A DNA stretch of 64,000 nt from Opitutales bacterium (GTDB lineage: Bacteria > Verrucomicrobiota > Verrucomicrobiia > Opitutales > JABSRG01). A program made the translations under genes and the position numbers. The notes under the pieces are model-generated. The model searched no databases. It had not been told where the DNA came from and saw only the letters and a program-made list of their open reading frames with translations. The first letter of the stretch is position 1, and every line of letters starts with the position of its first letter. The stretch is from positions 1-64,000 of the forward strand of contig JABSRG010000009.1 of the NCBI GenBank assembly GCA_013215165.1, read 5' to 3'. Shown piece after piece: positions 9,521 to 18,833 of the stretch.

Positions 9521-9544
9521 CTCCCCGCACTTCTGGTCACACCC

Positions 9545-9854
9545 CCTTTAGTCCGCATCGAATTTCGAGAATGAACGCCAAATTCTGAGTCAATGCTCTA
9601 CCTCGCCCTTTCTGCTTTAAGACAGACACAGTCGGAGGGTCAGCATCTCAATTTAAGCTTAAAATTCAGCACGCGATTAAGCGCTTGCTTGAATAAGTCA
9701 TTCTTGAACGATGACACTGGATTCATCGCCAAAACCTCCGTAAGACCAAAGATAGAGATGCGTGTGGACTATCTCGCAAAAGGAGAATTCTGAGAAAAAG
9801 CGATGAAGAGTTCAGCATCTGGTTTTTCATCTATCTCTTTAAACCCGGATTATG
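9545..9854. other. Non-coding interval between ISKra4 end and oxoprolinase gene
   Basis: About 310 bases without a recognised gene. A 66-codon plus-strand frame (9593-9793) has no motif or neighbour support. The interval does not contain the missing 5' part of the IS4 transposase gene, so the DNA to the right of the ISKra4 element is not simply the other half of its target. No good terminator was seen after the oxoprolinase stop. Confidence 0.4.
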
Positions 9855-12800
9855 CTATGGCGCTCCAAAACCACCGCCACCCGGTGTGCGGATGAGAATC
9901 GATTCTCCCGCGGCGAAATAGCGGGAGATCATACCGGGGAGTGGGCGTAGATCTCCCGATGTGTCGATCCAGTATTGTTCCCCCGCAGCGCCTCCATCTC
10001 CACCGTCGAAACCCGATCCACCCGAGCGACGTCCCTGCATGAGAAGGGACACTGTCATTGGATTGAGAAATCGTATGCGACGCTCGATGCCACTTCCCCC
10101 TTCGCGTGTCCCGCGTCCACCTGAATTCTGCCGAACACTGAATTTCTCGAGAATAACAGGATAGCGTTTTTCTAGAATTTCCACGTCGGTGATCGCCGTA
10201 TTGGTCATGTGGACATGCACAGCAGATGCACCGTCGTAGCCATCCCCTGCCCCCGAACCACCGCAAATCGTTTCGTAATAGCTTCGTGTCGCATCGCCGA
10301 AAATGAGATTATTCATCGTGCCTTGTCCGCCGGCCTGAAATCCTAAAGCCGAGATCAATGTTTCGACAATGCGCTGGCTCACTTCGACATTCCCTCCCAC
10401 GACTGCTGGGCATTCTGCTGGGTTCTGCGTGAACTTGGGAGCTATGAATGACTCGGGTAGTATAATCGAGACACAGCGCATCAGGCCTTCATTGAGGGCC
10501 ACTGGCTCATTAAGCCAGACACGCAGCACATATAACAAAGCGCTGCGAACGATTGCTTCATTTGCATTTAAACTATCTCTACGCACCGAAGCGGTCCCTG
10601 AAAAATCCACAGTCAGCCGCCTTCCTGCGACACGTAAGTCGACCGCAAGCGGCTCACCATCGTCGAGATGACCGGTGAAATGGAAATGACGGCCTTCGTG
10701 TCTCTCCAGTAAATCACGCATTTGCTGCTCCGACTCTCCCAGAATGCCCTCCATGCGTGCCAATACCGCATCCATGCCAAAGTCTTGGATGATCGCCTTA
10801 AGCTGCTTAGTGCCGGACATCAATGCAGCAAGCTGTGCTCTCAAATCAGACAAATTCTCGGCGATTCGGCGACTCGGATAGCGTGCGCTCATGAGGCAGC
10901 TTTCAATGGCATCTAATCGACTCTGGCCTTTTTCAACAATTCGCTGAGGAAAAAACACCACGCCTTCTTCCTCCAGATTCTTGGCAAAGGGTGACATCGA
11001 TCCAGGCACGCATCCCCCTACCTCAGCATGATGAGCTCGGTTGACAAGGTAACCCACCCGAACACCCCGGTAAAACACGGGCATGAGCAGCGTAATATCG
11101 GGTAAATGCGACCCGCCAAACCCGGGATGGTTTGTGACGGCTACGTCCCCCTCTCCCAGATCAAGTTCAGAGACAACGCGTCGGACACACACGCCTAACG
11201 CGCCGAGGTGAACAGGAATGTGAGGCGCGTTGGTAATCAGTTCTCCCTGGGCACTAACGAATGCACAAGAGAAGTCTAAACGCTCTTTTACGTTCGTAGA
11301 CACCGCGGTGCGCTCCAGCTGCTTACCCATCTCTTCGACAAGGCTATTGAAACGCTGAGTAAGGAGTGTCTTGGTGAGTAAATCCCCATTCATACGGGTC
11401 GAGGAGTGACGGAAGGCCGTCTCAGTCTCACGCTCAAGCATCCAACTCCCATGGCTGCCCCGATGCACAGACCATCCCGGCAAAACGAGCAGTGTTGTAT
11501 AAGGATCTTCAATAACTTGAGAAACATCATTCACGGATTGGACGCGCTCAAAGATCTCTTCCTCAGGTTCCCTGATGGTCTCGACAAGTCGACAGCGTGC
11601 TACTGCGATCTCAATTACGCTGTGTTCGTCGACATAACCAAAACGTGAAGTATAAGCCGTGCGGAATCGAGTATCTAACTCGTTAGCAGTTGTTGGCATC
11701 GGCAGACTCAAAGTGGATTCTTGTCCACGAAACCGGCAATCCAGTTCAACGCGCGGTTCAGTTCCGATCCAATCAATTGCCTGCGCTCGCAGTGCTTCCA
11801 TTGCCTGCTCCACACGCTCGCTCACGATCGAGAACTCCTCCAAACTCTGATCTATCTGGACTAAGGCGCTCGCTTCACGTCGAGCCTGAGCTAAGCCATA
11901 GGCCGAAAGTATTCCCGCATCGGCTGGCACCAGCACCGAATCCATATCCATGCTCTCGGCCAATGCGCAAGCATGCTGACCGCCAGCGCCTCCAAACGCA
12001 ACGAGTGTAAATTGCCCCGGATCAAAACCATCCTTAATCGAAATCTGCCGCAACGCTTCACTCATGTGTTCATTAGCCAAAGCCCAAAAGGCATTCAGCA
12101 CTGCATCTCGAGACGCTCCACATGTATCCAGAACCTGTTCCAGCACGCTCTCAGCTGCTTTCGAATCCAAGGGTACTTGAAACGCATCAGGCAACAGGTG
12201 CCCCAAAAGCAAATTGACATCGGTCACCGTCAACGGACCCCCGGCGCCATAGCATGCTGGGCCCGGAAAGGCGCCGGCGCTTTCAGGGCCCACGAAATAC
12301 TGACCATCTCGGAAACTGCAGATCGACCCGCCTCCCGCCGCCACGGTCTCAATCCTCAGCGATGGGGCTTGAATACGCGCATCACCGACACGGTGTTCAT
12401 TACGGAGTTCTGGCTCTCCAGATACGCGCGACACATCGGTGCTCGTCCCCCCCATATCAAAAGCGATTACCTGATGCAGACCTGCACGCTTCGCCACCGC
12501 AGCCACACCGATCACCCCTCCGGCAGGCCCACTCAGCAGGCCATCTTTCGCACGATAGTCACAGCGCGGCATCAAGCCGCCTGAACTACTCATGACTGAC
12601 AATGAAGCATCCTGCAGAGGCATTTCGACACGATCTAAATAGCGTTTCATGATCGGGCCGAGATAGGCGTCAACAGCGGTAGTCTGAGCCCGAGGAAGAA
12701 ACTTAGCCATCCCGGACAATTCGGCAGACGAGACGACATACGGGACACCCAGCTCACTCAATATATCCGCCACGCGCTTCTCATCTTCGGGATACGCATT

Positions 12801-13502
12801 CCCATGGATCAGACAAATTCCTGCGGCCTCACAACCGTCAACTAGGGAAGAAACCACGCGCTCCCGCACCCGATCCCAGGCTTCGGGTTCATGAATCGCT
12901 CTTCCATTGGCATCACGCCTGAGTGGAAGCCCAACAACGTTATGGGTCAACGCAGCTCTGGGCTGAATCTCTCTGGCAAAGAGGTCCGGACGACGCTGAT
13001 CGTCGATACGGAATACATCTTCAAAACCCTCGTTTACAAAGAAAACTACCCGAGCCCCCTTACGCTCCAATAGAGCATTCGTGCCACGCGTCGTAGCTAA
13101 CTTAAACTCCATTTTTGGAAGCGCATCTACCAGAGCTGTTTGAGTCAGAAGGCGTGCTCCCAAGATGGGGGCCTCCTCTCCAGCAGACAGCTCGACTAAA
13201 TCACCCAGGCCAAAAGACAGTACATCTCCTGCTAATTTCAGCAGCGAACCGCTAGCCTCGATTACCCTCGTCGAAGCTTTTTTCGTCAATGCGCGCAAGG
13301 TGTAGCCTCGTAAAACTGACCCGTGAATCGGCGCGGCAAGCGAGACCTCTACTTCCTCTTGGTATACAGCAGAAATCGTCCCGCGCAGGGCTCCACTCGA
13401 CAAGACCTTACAGCGCAACCATTGGCCATCAGAGTTTCGGCCGAGGCAGTCAGTAAACGTGCCTCCCGTATCAACACAAATCAGCCATGAATTCTGAGAC
13501 AT
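9855..13502 (-). CDS. Hydantoinase/5-oxoprolinase-type fused HyuA-HyuB enzyme
   Basis: About 1,215 residues. The ATG at 13502 is preferred, with a second in-frame ATG at 13508. The first part (to about residue 690) is the HyuA/ATP-binding half, with CVDTGGTFTDCLGR at the N-terminus, TTRGTNALLERKGA and AFDMGGTSTDVSR. The second part is the HyuB half, with FNSLVEEMGKQLERTA, GFGGSHLPDITLL and the glycine-rich C-terminus (GGGGFGAP). The fusion is as in ATP-dependent 5-oxoprolinase, which opens 5-oxoproline to glutamate. N-methylhydantoinase or acetone-carboxylase-like roles are alternatives. It is the last gene of an operon with an FAH-family hydrolase and a nucleotidyltransferase, which is not the context of a housekeeping oxoprolinase, so the true substrate is uncertain. 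Confidence 0.85.
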   Translation of the reverse strand: MSQNSWLICVDTGGTFTDCLGRNSDGQWLRCKVLSSGALRGTISAVYQEEVEVSLAAPIHGSVLRGYTLRALTKKASTRVIEASGSLLKLAGDVLSFGLGDLVELSAGEEAPILGARLLTQTALVDALPKMEFKLATTRGTNALLERKGARVVFFVNEGFEDVFRIDDQRRPDLFAREIQPRAALTHNVVGLPLRRDANGRAIHEPEAWDRVRERVVSSLVDGCEAAGICLIHGNAYPEDEKRVADILSELGVPYVVSSAELSGMAKFLPRAQTTAVDAYLGPIMKRYLDRVEMPLQDASLSVMSSSGGLMPRCDYRAKDGLLSGPAGGVIGVAAVAKRAGLHQVIAFDMGGTSTDVSRVSGEPELRNEHRVGDARIQAPSLRIETVAAGGGSICSFRDGQYFVGPESAGAFPGPACYGAGGPLTVTDVNLLLGHLLPDAFQVPLDSKAAESVLEQVLDTCGASRDAVLNAFWALANEHMSEALRQISIKDGFDPGQFTLVAFGGAGGQHACALAESMDMDSVLVPADAGILSAYGLAQARREASALVQIDQSLEEFSIVSERVEQAMEALRAQAIDWIGTEPRVELDCRFRGQESTLSLPMPTTANELDTRFRTAYTSRFGYVDEHSVIEIAVARCRLVETIREPEEEIFERVQSVNDVSQVIEDPYTTLLVLPGWSVHRGSHGSWMLERETETAFRHSSTRMNGDLLTKTLLTQRFNSLVEEMGKQLERTAVSTNVKERLDFSCAFVSAQGELITNAPHIPVHLGALGVCVRRVVSELDLGEGDVAVTNHPGFGGSHLPDITLLMPVFYRGVRVGYLVNRAHHAEVGGCVPGSMSPFAKNLEEEGVVFFPQRIVEKGQSRLDAIESCLMSARYPSRRIAENLSDLRAQLAALMSGTKQLKAIIQDFGMDAVLARMEGILGESEQQMRDLLERHEGRHFHFTGHLDDGEPLAVDLRVAGRRLTVDFSGTASVRRDSLNANEAIVRSALLYVLRVWLNEPVALNEGLMRCVSIILPESFIAPKFTQNPAECPAVVGGNVEVSQRIVETLISALGFQAGGQGTMNNLIFGDATRSYYETICGGSGAGDGYDGASAVHVHMTNTAITDVEILEKRYPVILEKFSVRQNSGGRGTREGGSGIERRIRFLNPMTVSLLMQGRRSGGSGFDGGDGGAAGEQYWIDTSGDLRPLPGMISRYFAAGESILIRTPGGGGFGAP

Positions 13503-13511
13503 CGTCATGGT

Positions 13512-14420
13512 TCACTCTGCCCACAACGCTGTGGGATATTTTCCCTGTTCAAGAGATCTGTGAATTTCAGACCGAGCTACTGCCAGGTCTTCAGCATGGG
13601 TCACCCCGATCCACCGCTCGGGAGAAGCAAGCACGCGAACCACATGATTACTCATCCATTTGTTGAGCACATCAGGAAGACCAAATTCTTGCGTGGAACC
13701 AGGTAATTGATCCCCAGCGAACTGCTGTAAAGCCTGCTCCATCTCGATCCAGATTTCCTCAGGAAATCCCATAAGGTTCATCGAAACTGGAGTGGAGGGA
13801 CTGAGGTCAACGGTGGCTGCAGTGTCATTTACGAGGCCTCGAACCCGGTTTTCCTCTAAAGCAAGCTCTTTGCACTCTATCACGCCGTTCAATAAACCGT
13901 GATCTGAGACGTCGCAAATGCCGCGAGACACGCCGCCCAGCGAAGATAGGGTTTGGTCGAGGCGGAAGCTCACCAAAGTCGCAGCGGTCGGGCTGTCTCG
14001 GAGCATACTTGCCAATATCGCAAAACTCTCTGCTCCATAGAAGTCATCTGCATTCATCACTGCGCAGGCTCCTCTAACCACGTCCCTTGCCGACCAAAGC
14101 GCATGACCTGTCCCCCAGGGTTTGGCGCGCTTTTCTAAAACCTCAGCAGACGGCAGCTCTGGAAAATCATCCGTTTCCTGAAAGACAATCGAGCAGTCCA
14201 AGCCATGCTCGAATCGCACCAAAACCGCGTTGCGGAAGTCTTGTTCGATTTCGCGCCGAATCACGAAAACAAAGCGTTCAAACCCAGCGCGCCGCGCATC
14301 GTACAAGCCATACTCGATGAGCGTCTCTCCAGAAGGTCCGACCGCAGCCAATTGTTTAGGACCGCCGAAACGGCTCCCCATCCCCGCTGCAAGGATCACC
14401 AAGGTCAGCGGTGGGTGCAT
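13512..14420 (-). CDS. Nucleotidyltransferase family protein (sugar-nucleotide or MobA-like fold)
   Basis: 302 residues. The N-terminus LVILAAGMGSRFGGPKQLAA is the GxGxR nucleotide-binding signature of NTP transferases. MNADDFYG carries the metal-binding Asp. The rest follows the Rossmann-like pattern of sugar-phosphate nucleotidylyltransferases, with a C-terminal extension (LPDVLNKW, ASPERWIGVTHAEDL). Its start is three bases after the FAH-gene stop, and its stop is close to the oxoprolinase start, so the three are one operon. The substrate is unknown. The gene is not next to a sugar kinase, and the partners suggest a small-molecule route rather than a polysaccharide one. Confidence 0.75.
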   Translation of the reverse strand: MHPPLTLVILAAGMGSRFGGPKQLAAVGPSGETLIEYGLYDARRAGFERFVFVIRREIEQDFRNAVLVRFEHGLDCSIVFQETDDFPELPSAEVLEKRAKPWGTGHALWSARDVVRGACAVMNADDFYGAESFAILASMLRDSPTAATLVSFRLDQTLSSLGGVSRGICDVSDHGLLNGVIECKELALEENRVRGLVNDTAATVDLSPSTPVSMNLMGFPEEIWIEMEQALQQFAGDQLPGSTQEFGLPDVLNKWMSNHVVRVLASPERWIGVTHAEDLAVARSEIHRSLEQGKYPTALWAE

Positions 14421-14423
14421 GCG

Positions 14424-15230
14424 CTACTTTTTCTCCTCCTTAACGGGATTAGACAGAGTACCAATACCATCGATGCTGATATCGACACGATCGCCTTCCT
14501 TTAAAAATGCGGGTGGCTTCTGCGCCGCCCCCACACCTGAGGGAGTTCCCGTTAAAATAACCGTTCCAGGGACCAAGGTCGTACTTCCGCTCAAAAAACT
14601 GATTAAAGTCGGGATATCAAAAATCATGTCACCTGTATTGGTCTCCTGCCGAAGCTCGCCGTTTACGCGCGTCCGCATGCTGAGATCGTTAGGGTTCTCG
14701 ATCTCATCCGTGGTCACCATGCAGGGGCCCAGTGGACAAAACGTGTCAAAAGTCTTACCGCGGGAAAATTGCCCCTCCCCCCACTCAAACTGCCAGTCAC
14801 GCGCACTTACGTCATTTGCGACGGTGTAGCCCAATACGTAATCAAGGGCTTGCTCAGGTTTCACGTTGCGCGCGGCGCGTCCGATAATAACCGCGAGCTC
14901 CGCTTCATAATCGACCTTATGACTGACTAACGTGCGCGGGAGTAAAATAGGTTGGTTAGGATTTTGAACAGCATTCACCGCCTTCATGAAAAGCAATGGG
15001 TATTTTGGAAGTGGTTTGCCCGTCTCCTCGGCGTGGGCTCGATAATTCAGTCCGATCCCCAAAATGGCACGCGGATCAATCGGTGCCAGGAGCTGAGCCA
15101 CGTCGGCATCTTGATCGGTGACATCGAAACTACCGAAGTCCCCCGTGATCACCTTTGGCAGCTGATCCTCACCGCGCCATTCGGCAAATCCCATATTTCC
15201 GTCCGAATCCAAATATCTGCAAATTTTCAT
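14424..15230 (-). CDS. Fumarylacetoacetate hydrolase (FAH) family protein
   Basis: 268 residues, the usual length of single-domain-plus-linker FAH proteins. Visible motifs are GIGLNYRAHAEETGKPLP, then KVDYEAELAVIIGR with the acidic metal ligands, NDVSARDWQ, RGKTFDTFCPLGP and the C-terminal VPGTVILTGTPSGVGAAQKP. The family cleaves or decarboxylates beta-diketo acids such as acylpyruvates and fumarylpyruvate with a divalent metal, in the cytoplasm. It is the first gene of a three-gene operon and is transcribed away from the MscS gene. The exact substrate is not evident. Confidence 0.85.
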   Translation of the reverse strand: MKICRYLDSDGNMGFAEWRGEDQLPKVITGDFGSFDVTDQDADVAQLLAPIDPRAILGIGLNYRAHAEETGKPLPKYPLLFMKAVNAVQNPNQPILLPRTLVSHKVDYEAELAVIIGRAARNVKPEQALDYVLGYTVANDVSARDWQFEWGEGQFSRGKTFDTFCPLGPCMVTTDEIENPNDLSMRTRVNGELRQETNTGDMIFDIPTLISFLSGSTTLVPGTVILTGTPSGVGAAQKPPAFLKEGDRVDISIDGIGTLSNPVKEEKK

Positions 15231-15316
15231 ATTTAAGAGACCAAGTCAGACTTTATGGCCGGATCGCGCAAGCAAACTGCTTTCCCAAGATAAATTCAAA
15301 TCAACCTGCGTTCATT

Positions 15317-16408
15317 GTGAGTACTCAAACAGTTATCTTTTTCGTCCTTATTTTCGCCACTGTCCTAGGAGGTTTCCTAGTAAAGAGGCTGGCAGAATTT
15401 CTCTATGAAAAATCCTCTGAGAAGCACTGGCTCCGCAAAACGATCTATCTCTCAGTAAGCAAGTCGGCTGTTATTACAGCATTGGGACTCGCTCTGGGCT
15501 ACGCTGTAGCCGGATCCCATTTGATCGATGAGTTAGATGGGCCCGTGAATCTCTTCACCTTCACGTTTCAAGGTGCCCTGGTGCTCACTTCGGCCATACT
15601 CATCCGGATTGGGGTGGGCATCTTCTTTTTCCACGCAGCGGACATCCTAGGATACTGGCTAGATAGCCGATCGAAGAAAACGAAGAATAAGATCGACGAT
15701 ATGCTCACCCCCATCCTCGTGCGCGTGGCGCGCGTTTTGGTGGTATCAGTCACCATCCTGGAAATCGCTCATGTTCTGACTGGTTCTGAGATCAAAACTA
15801 TCCTTGCCGGCCTAGGTATCGGGGGTCTCGCTGTCGCTCTTGCGGCTCAGGACACACTCAAAAATATTTTTGGCGCTGTAGTCATTTTCATGGAGAAACC
15901 CTTCAACCTCGGTGACCGTATCATTTTTGGAGATCATGACGGAACCATCGAAAGCGTGGGGCTCCGTTCGTGCCGCATGCGCCGTTTAGACGGCCATCTT
16001 GTGACTATCCCCAACGGAAGTTTATCTGGCGCTGTAATTCACAATGTAGCCAAGCGCCCGTTCATTCGGCGTATTTTTAATATTTCAATTACCTATGACA
16101 CGCCTCCCGCCAAAATCCGTGAGGCAAAAGAGATCCTCGAAGAGATTTTAGAGAAACACGAAGGCATGGCGGAAGATTTTCCTCCAAGAGTCTACTTCAA
16201 TGAGTTCAAGGCTTACTCCCTAGATTTCCTTTGCATCTACTGGTATCATCCCCCTGCGTATTGGGACTTCCTCGCCTTCACCGAAAAGGTGAATACTGAA
16301 ATTGTGGAACGCTTTAATCAAGCGGGTATCGAATTCGCATTCCCGACTCAGTCTATCTACATGAAGGATGTCGGAGATAATTTAAGCATTCCTGATCCGA
16401 CGAGCTAG
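15317..16408 (+). CDS. MscS-family mechanosensitive channel
   Basis: 363 residues from a GTG at 15317. This is chosen because it opens directly into the first membrane span (VSTQTVIFFVLIFATVLGGF); the longer frame upstream overlaps the FAH gene. Three further spans follow. The last is the pore-lining, Gly/Ala-rich helix GGLAVALAAQDTLKNIFGAV, then the MscS beta domain (NLGDRI, GTIESVGLRSCRMRR, VTIPNGSLSGAVIHN) and the cytoplasmic C-terminal domain. Such channels release solutes on osmotic down-shock. The gene converges with the GGCT-like gene with only 12 bases between them. Confidence 0.85.
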   Translation: MSTQTVIFFVLIFATVLGGFLVKRLAEFLYEKSSEKHWLRKTIYLSVSKSAVITALGLALGYAVAGSHLIDELDGPVNLFTFTFQGALVLTSAILIRIGVGIFFFHAADILGYWLDSRSKKTKNKIDDMLTPILVRVARVLVVSVTILEIAHVLTGSEIKTILAGLGIGGLAVALAAQDTLKNIFGAVVIFMEKPFNLGDRIIFGDHDGTIESVGLRSCRMRRLDGHLVTIPNGSLSGAVIHNVAKRPFIRRIFNISITYDTPPAKIREAKEILEEILEKHEGMAEDFPPRVYFNEFKAYSLDFLCIYWYHPPAYWDFLAFTEKVNTEIVERFNQAGIEFAFPTQSIYMKDVGDNLSIPDPTS

Positions 16409-16420
16409 GTGAAACCTGCT

Positions 16421-16813
16421 TTATTCGGATAATCCGAGATCACCAAAATCAATATCATCAGGGAATGCCCAGCTCACAGCCGTCACTCGACTCAGGTTAG
16501 TGTAGACGTAAACGGAAGCTTCTAACTTATCTTTGCTGGCATAAACTACATGGACTTCCAGACGATATTCGCTGCCTTCATAGCGATTGAGGAGCTCAAA
16601 CTCCACTGGGCTCAAATCTAATAGCAGTAATCCCTCTACCTGTTCACCCGACTCAGGGATGATTCCTGGATAGGTTGCCCCAGCTACGCAGAAGCGGCGG
16701 AAGCCTCCCAGGTTCGCCGGGCGATTCTTTGGCATGCGCCCGATTACGCGACGGGTCACCTCTGGAATCATTAAAGTACCGTAAACAAATAGGGCTTGGC
16801 TGGAACTTACCAC
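16421..16813 (-). CDS. Gamma-glutamylcyclotransferase-like (GGCT/AIG2) protein
   Basis: 130 residues. ALFVYGTLMIPEVTRRVIGR carries the YGTL substrate-binding motif of the GGCT fold. GVAGATYPGI-type residues and LLNRYEGSEYRLEVHVVY follow, where the acidic residue of YEG is at the expected catalytic place. Members either form 5-oxoproline from gamma-glutamyl amines or act on related amides. An oxoprolinase-type gene lies 3 kb away in the same orientation. That is suggestive, but the genes are separated by the MscS gene. Upstream is the divergent aguB. Confidence 0.75.
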   Translation of the reverse strand: MVSSSQALFVYGTLMIPEVTRRVIGRMPKNRPANLGGFRRFCVAGATYPGIIPESGEQVEGLLLLDLSPVEFELLNRYEGSEYRLEVHVVYASKDKLEASVYVYTNLSRVTAVSWAFPDDIDFGDLGLSE

Positions 16814-16873
16814 GAAGCCGATTGAAATCGAATGCCGCTTGCAGGCAAGAATGGGCTATACAATCTCTTTGGC

Positions 16874-17752
16874 ATGAACCGAACCGACACATTTGCTTTA
16901 GGCCTGTTGCAGTCATCATCAACAGGAAACTGCGAGCAAAACCTACAGAACACGCTTGCCCAAATAGAACAAGCCGCGCAGCAGGGGGCGCAGATTATCG
17001 CGACACAGGAGCTGTTTTTGTCTGACTATTTTTGCAGCAAACAGGACGAAAAATTTTTCGATCTAGCCGAGCCCATCCCGGGCCCCACTACTCAAACCCT
17101 GTCAGAGAAAGCCAAGGAACTGAATGTCGTAATCGTCGCGTCTCTGTTCGAAAAACGCATGGCCGGCATTTACCACAACACTGCTGCCGTCATCGACGCT
17201 GACGGCAGCTTACTGGGCATCTATCGCAAAACACACATTCCACAGGACCCCAGTTTCGAGGAAAAATTCTACTTCACGCCCGGCGATTTGGGCTACCGCG
17301 TTTGGAAGACCCGCTATGCCGATATTGGTGTACTCGTCTGCTGGGATCAGTGGTTTCCCGAGGCAGCCCGCCTCACCGCGATGCAGGGAGCCGAAGTGTT
17401 GATTTATCCAACGGCCATCGGAGGATTGGAGACTGAATCGACATCAAACATCGCTCGCCAACACGCTGCCTGGGAAACAGTCCAACGCGGGCACGCCGTC
17501 GCCAACGGTTGCTATATCGCCGCGGTGAACCGACATGGCAAAGAGGGCAACATCGACTTCTGGGGGCATTCCTTCGTTGCAGACTTTGCTGGTGAAATCG
17601 TCGCCCGTGCTCCTCACAATGAAGACAACATCATTATCCAAACATGCGACCGCCGCGCGCTGGAGGACCATCGGCACACCTGGCCCTTCTTCCGGGACCG
17701 GCGTGTTGACTCCTACTCGGCCATCACCAGCCTTTCGAGCTCTCAAGCATGA
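16874..17752 (+). CDS. aguB: N-carbamoylputrescine amidohydrolase
   Basis: 292 residues from the ATG at 16874. The upstream in-frame ATG at 16832 adds 14 poorly conserved residues. It is a nitrilase-fold enzyme with the Glu-Lys-Cys triad in IIATQELFLSDYF, GIYRKTHIPQD and IGVLVCWDQWFPEAARL. The GDLGYRVWKT and IYPTAIGGLE segments are as in AguB. It hydrolyses N-carbamoylputrescine to putrescine, CO2 and ammonia. Its stop overlaps the start of the agmatine deiminase gene (ATGA), so both steps from agmatine to putrescine are translated together. Confidence 0.9.
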   Translation: MNRTDTFALGLLQSSSTGNCEQNLQNTLAQIEQAAQQGAQIIATQELFLSDYFCSKQDEKFFDLAEPIPGPTTQTLSEKAKELNVVIVASLFEKRMAGIYHNTAAVIDADGSLLGIYRKTHIPQDPSFEEKFYFTPGDLGYRVWKTRYADIGVLVCWDQWFPEAARLTAMQGAEVLIYPTAIGGLETESTSNIARQHAAWETVQRGHAVANGCYIAAVNRHGKEGNIDFWGHSFVADFAGEIVARAPHNEDNIIIQTCDRRALEDHRHTWPFFRDRRVDSYSAITSLSSSQA

Positions 17753-18786
17753 AAGGACCTCAATCGCCACGCTCACTCGGCTTTCGTATGCCCGCCGAAT
17801 GGGAACATCAATATGCACTCTGGACCACCTGGCCCACCCACTCCCAATGGTGGAAGGAAAATAGAGAAGAAATCGTCGAGACCTTCGCCGAAATTGCCTT
17901 CCAGGCGGCACGTTTTCAGCATGTAAATATCCTCTGCCCCAAATCTGCTCAAGGGGATGCCAGACAGATGCTCGAAACCAAGGGGGCAAATCTCAAAAAG
18001 ATACGCTTTTTCGACATCCCCACTGATGATGTCTGGATTCGCGACAATGGCCCCATCTTCCTGCGCCACCGGAAGGAAAAGGAAATGGCACTCATCGATT
18101 GGGAGTTTAACGCCTGGGGCGAGAAATATCCTGACTTTGACAACGACAACCGCGTCCCCGCTGCTATCGCTGACCACGTCGGCATCCCACGTTTTCGCTA
18201 TGCGCTTTGTGTCGAGGGCGGAGCCATCGAGTCCAATGGCCGCGGGCTGCTTCTATCGACCAAGTCGGTTATGCTGAATCAGGCACGGAACTACGACGTG
18301 TCCCTAGAAGAATATCAAAAGATTTTCTATCACGCACTCGCCGTGGACAAAGTGATTTGGCTCGAAAATGGTTTGGCTCATGACGACACCGACGGCCATA
18401 TCGATAACGTCGCACGTTTCGTAAGTCACCAACACATTGTTATAGCCACGGTAAAAGATAAAAAACACCCCAGTTTTCGGGCTCTCCACGGAAACCGAAC
18501 TGAACTTTCGGGCACCATGGTCCGCGGCCACATGCTCAAGATAACCGAGCTGCCTCTTCCTGACCCAGTTCAGTCTCAGGACGGCATCCTATCGGCCAGC
18601 TATCTGAACTATGTTATCCTCAACGGTGCCGTGCTCGTTCCGCAATTCGGTCAGATCAGAAAAGACAAACAGGCGATTGAAATCATCGGCGGACTTTTTC
18701 CGGGACGCGAAATCATAGGTATCGACTGCCGCACCCTCATCGAAGAAGGCGGCGGCCTCCACTGCTGCACGTGCAATGCATTCTAG
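17749..18786 (+). CDS. aguA: Agmatine deiminase
   Basis: 345 residues, of the peptidyl-arginine-deiminase-like family. RMPAEWEHQYALWTTWP at the N-terminus, then DDVWIRDNGPIF, WEFNAWGEKYPDFDND, VEGGAIESNGRG, DDTDGHIDNVARF and the C-terminal GGGLHCCTCNAF, which carries the catalytic Cys. Usual homologues read GGGIHCIT-Q-P there, so the extra Cys residues are a local variation. It converts agmatine to N-carbamoylputrescine and ammonia. It is cotranscribed with aguB, giving the arginine-decarboxylase route to putrescine; the decarboxylase is not in the window. Confidence 0.9.
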   Translation: MKGPQSPRSLGFRMPAEWEHQYALWTTWPTHSQWWKENREEIVETFAEIAFQAARFQHVNILCPKSAQGDARQMLETKGANLKKIRFFDIPTDDVWIRDNGPIFLRHRKEKEMALIDWEFNAWGEKYPDFDNDNRVPAAIADHVGIPRFRYALCVEGGAIESNGRGLLLSTKSVMLNQARNYDVSLEEYQKIFYHALAVDKVIWLENGLAHDDTDGHIDNVARFVSHQHIVIATVKDKKHPSFRALHGNRTELSGTMVRGHMLKITELPLPDPVQSQDGILSASYLNYVILNGAVLVPQFGQIRKDKQAIEIIGGLFPGREIIGIDCRTLIEEGGGLHCCTCNAF

Positions 18787-18794
18787 GGGCATTC

Positions 18795-18833
18795 CTCTGG
18801 AATGGCACCAGAGACTGGATCCTCATGCCAGTC
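18795..18833. terminator. Tandem hairpins between convergent aguA and flavoprotein gene
   Basis: Two adjacent perfect 6-bp stems share one base: CTCTGG (18795-18800) with CCAGAG (18808-18813), and GACTGG (18813-18818) with CCAGTC (18828-18833). They fill the short gap between two convergent genes. Neither has a U-tract, so they are candidate bidirectional or Rho-assisted termination structures rather than classical terminators. Confidence 0.35.

Larger units (their letters stand above)
7072..9544 (+). mobile_element. ISKra4-family insertion sequence, interrupted by IS1595-family element
   Basis: The ends are inverted repeats of 24 bases with two mismatches: 7072-7095 starts GGGTGTGACCAGAAGTG, and 9521-9544 is its reverse complement. 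Between them lie the transposase gene (8195-9520) and a 1.0-kb IS1595-family element (7135-8162). Removing the inner element leaves about 1.45 kb, normal for ISKra4-type elements. The left end cuts the IS4-family transposase remnant. No target-site duplication is visible (flanks GAGCTGACC and CCTTTAGTC), so one flank may have been lost or rearranged. Confidence 0.75.

Noticed and set aside
9545-9553. Target-site duplication flanking the ISKra4 element
   Set aside because: The flank CCTTTAGTC does not match the left flank GAGCTGACC.
9593-9793. 66-codon frame after the ISKra4 element
   Set aside because: Low-information composition and no recognisable relation; likely chance.
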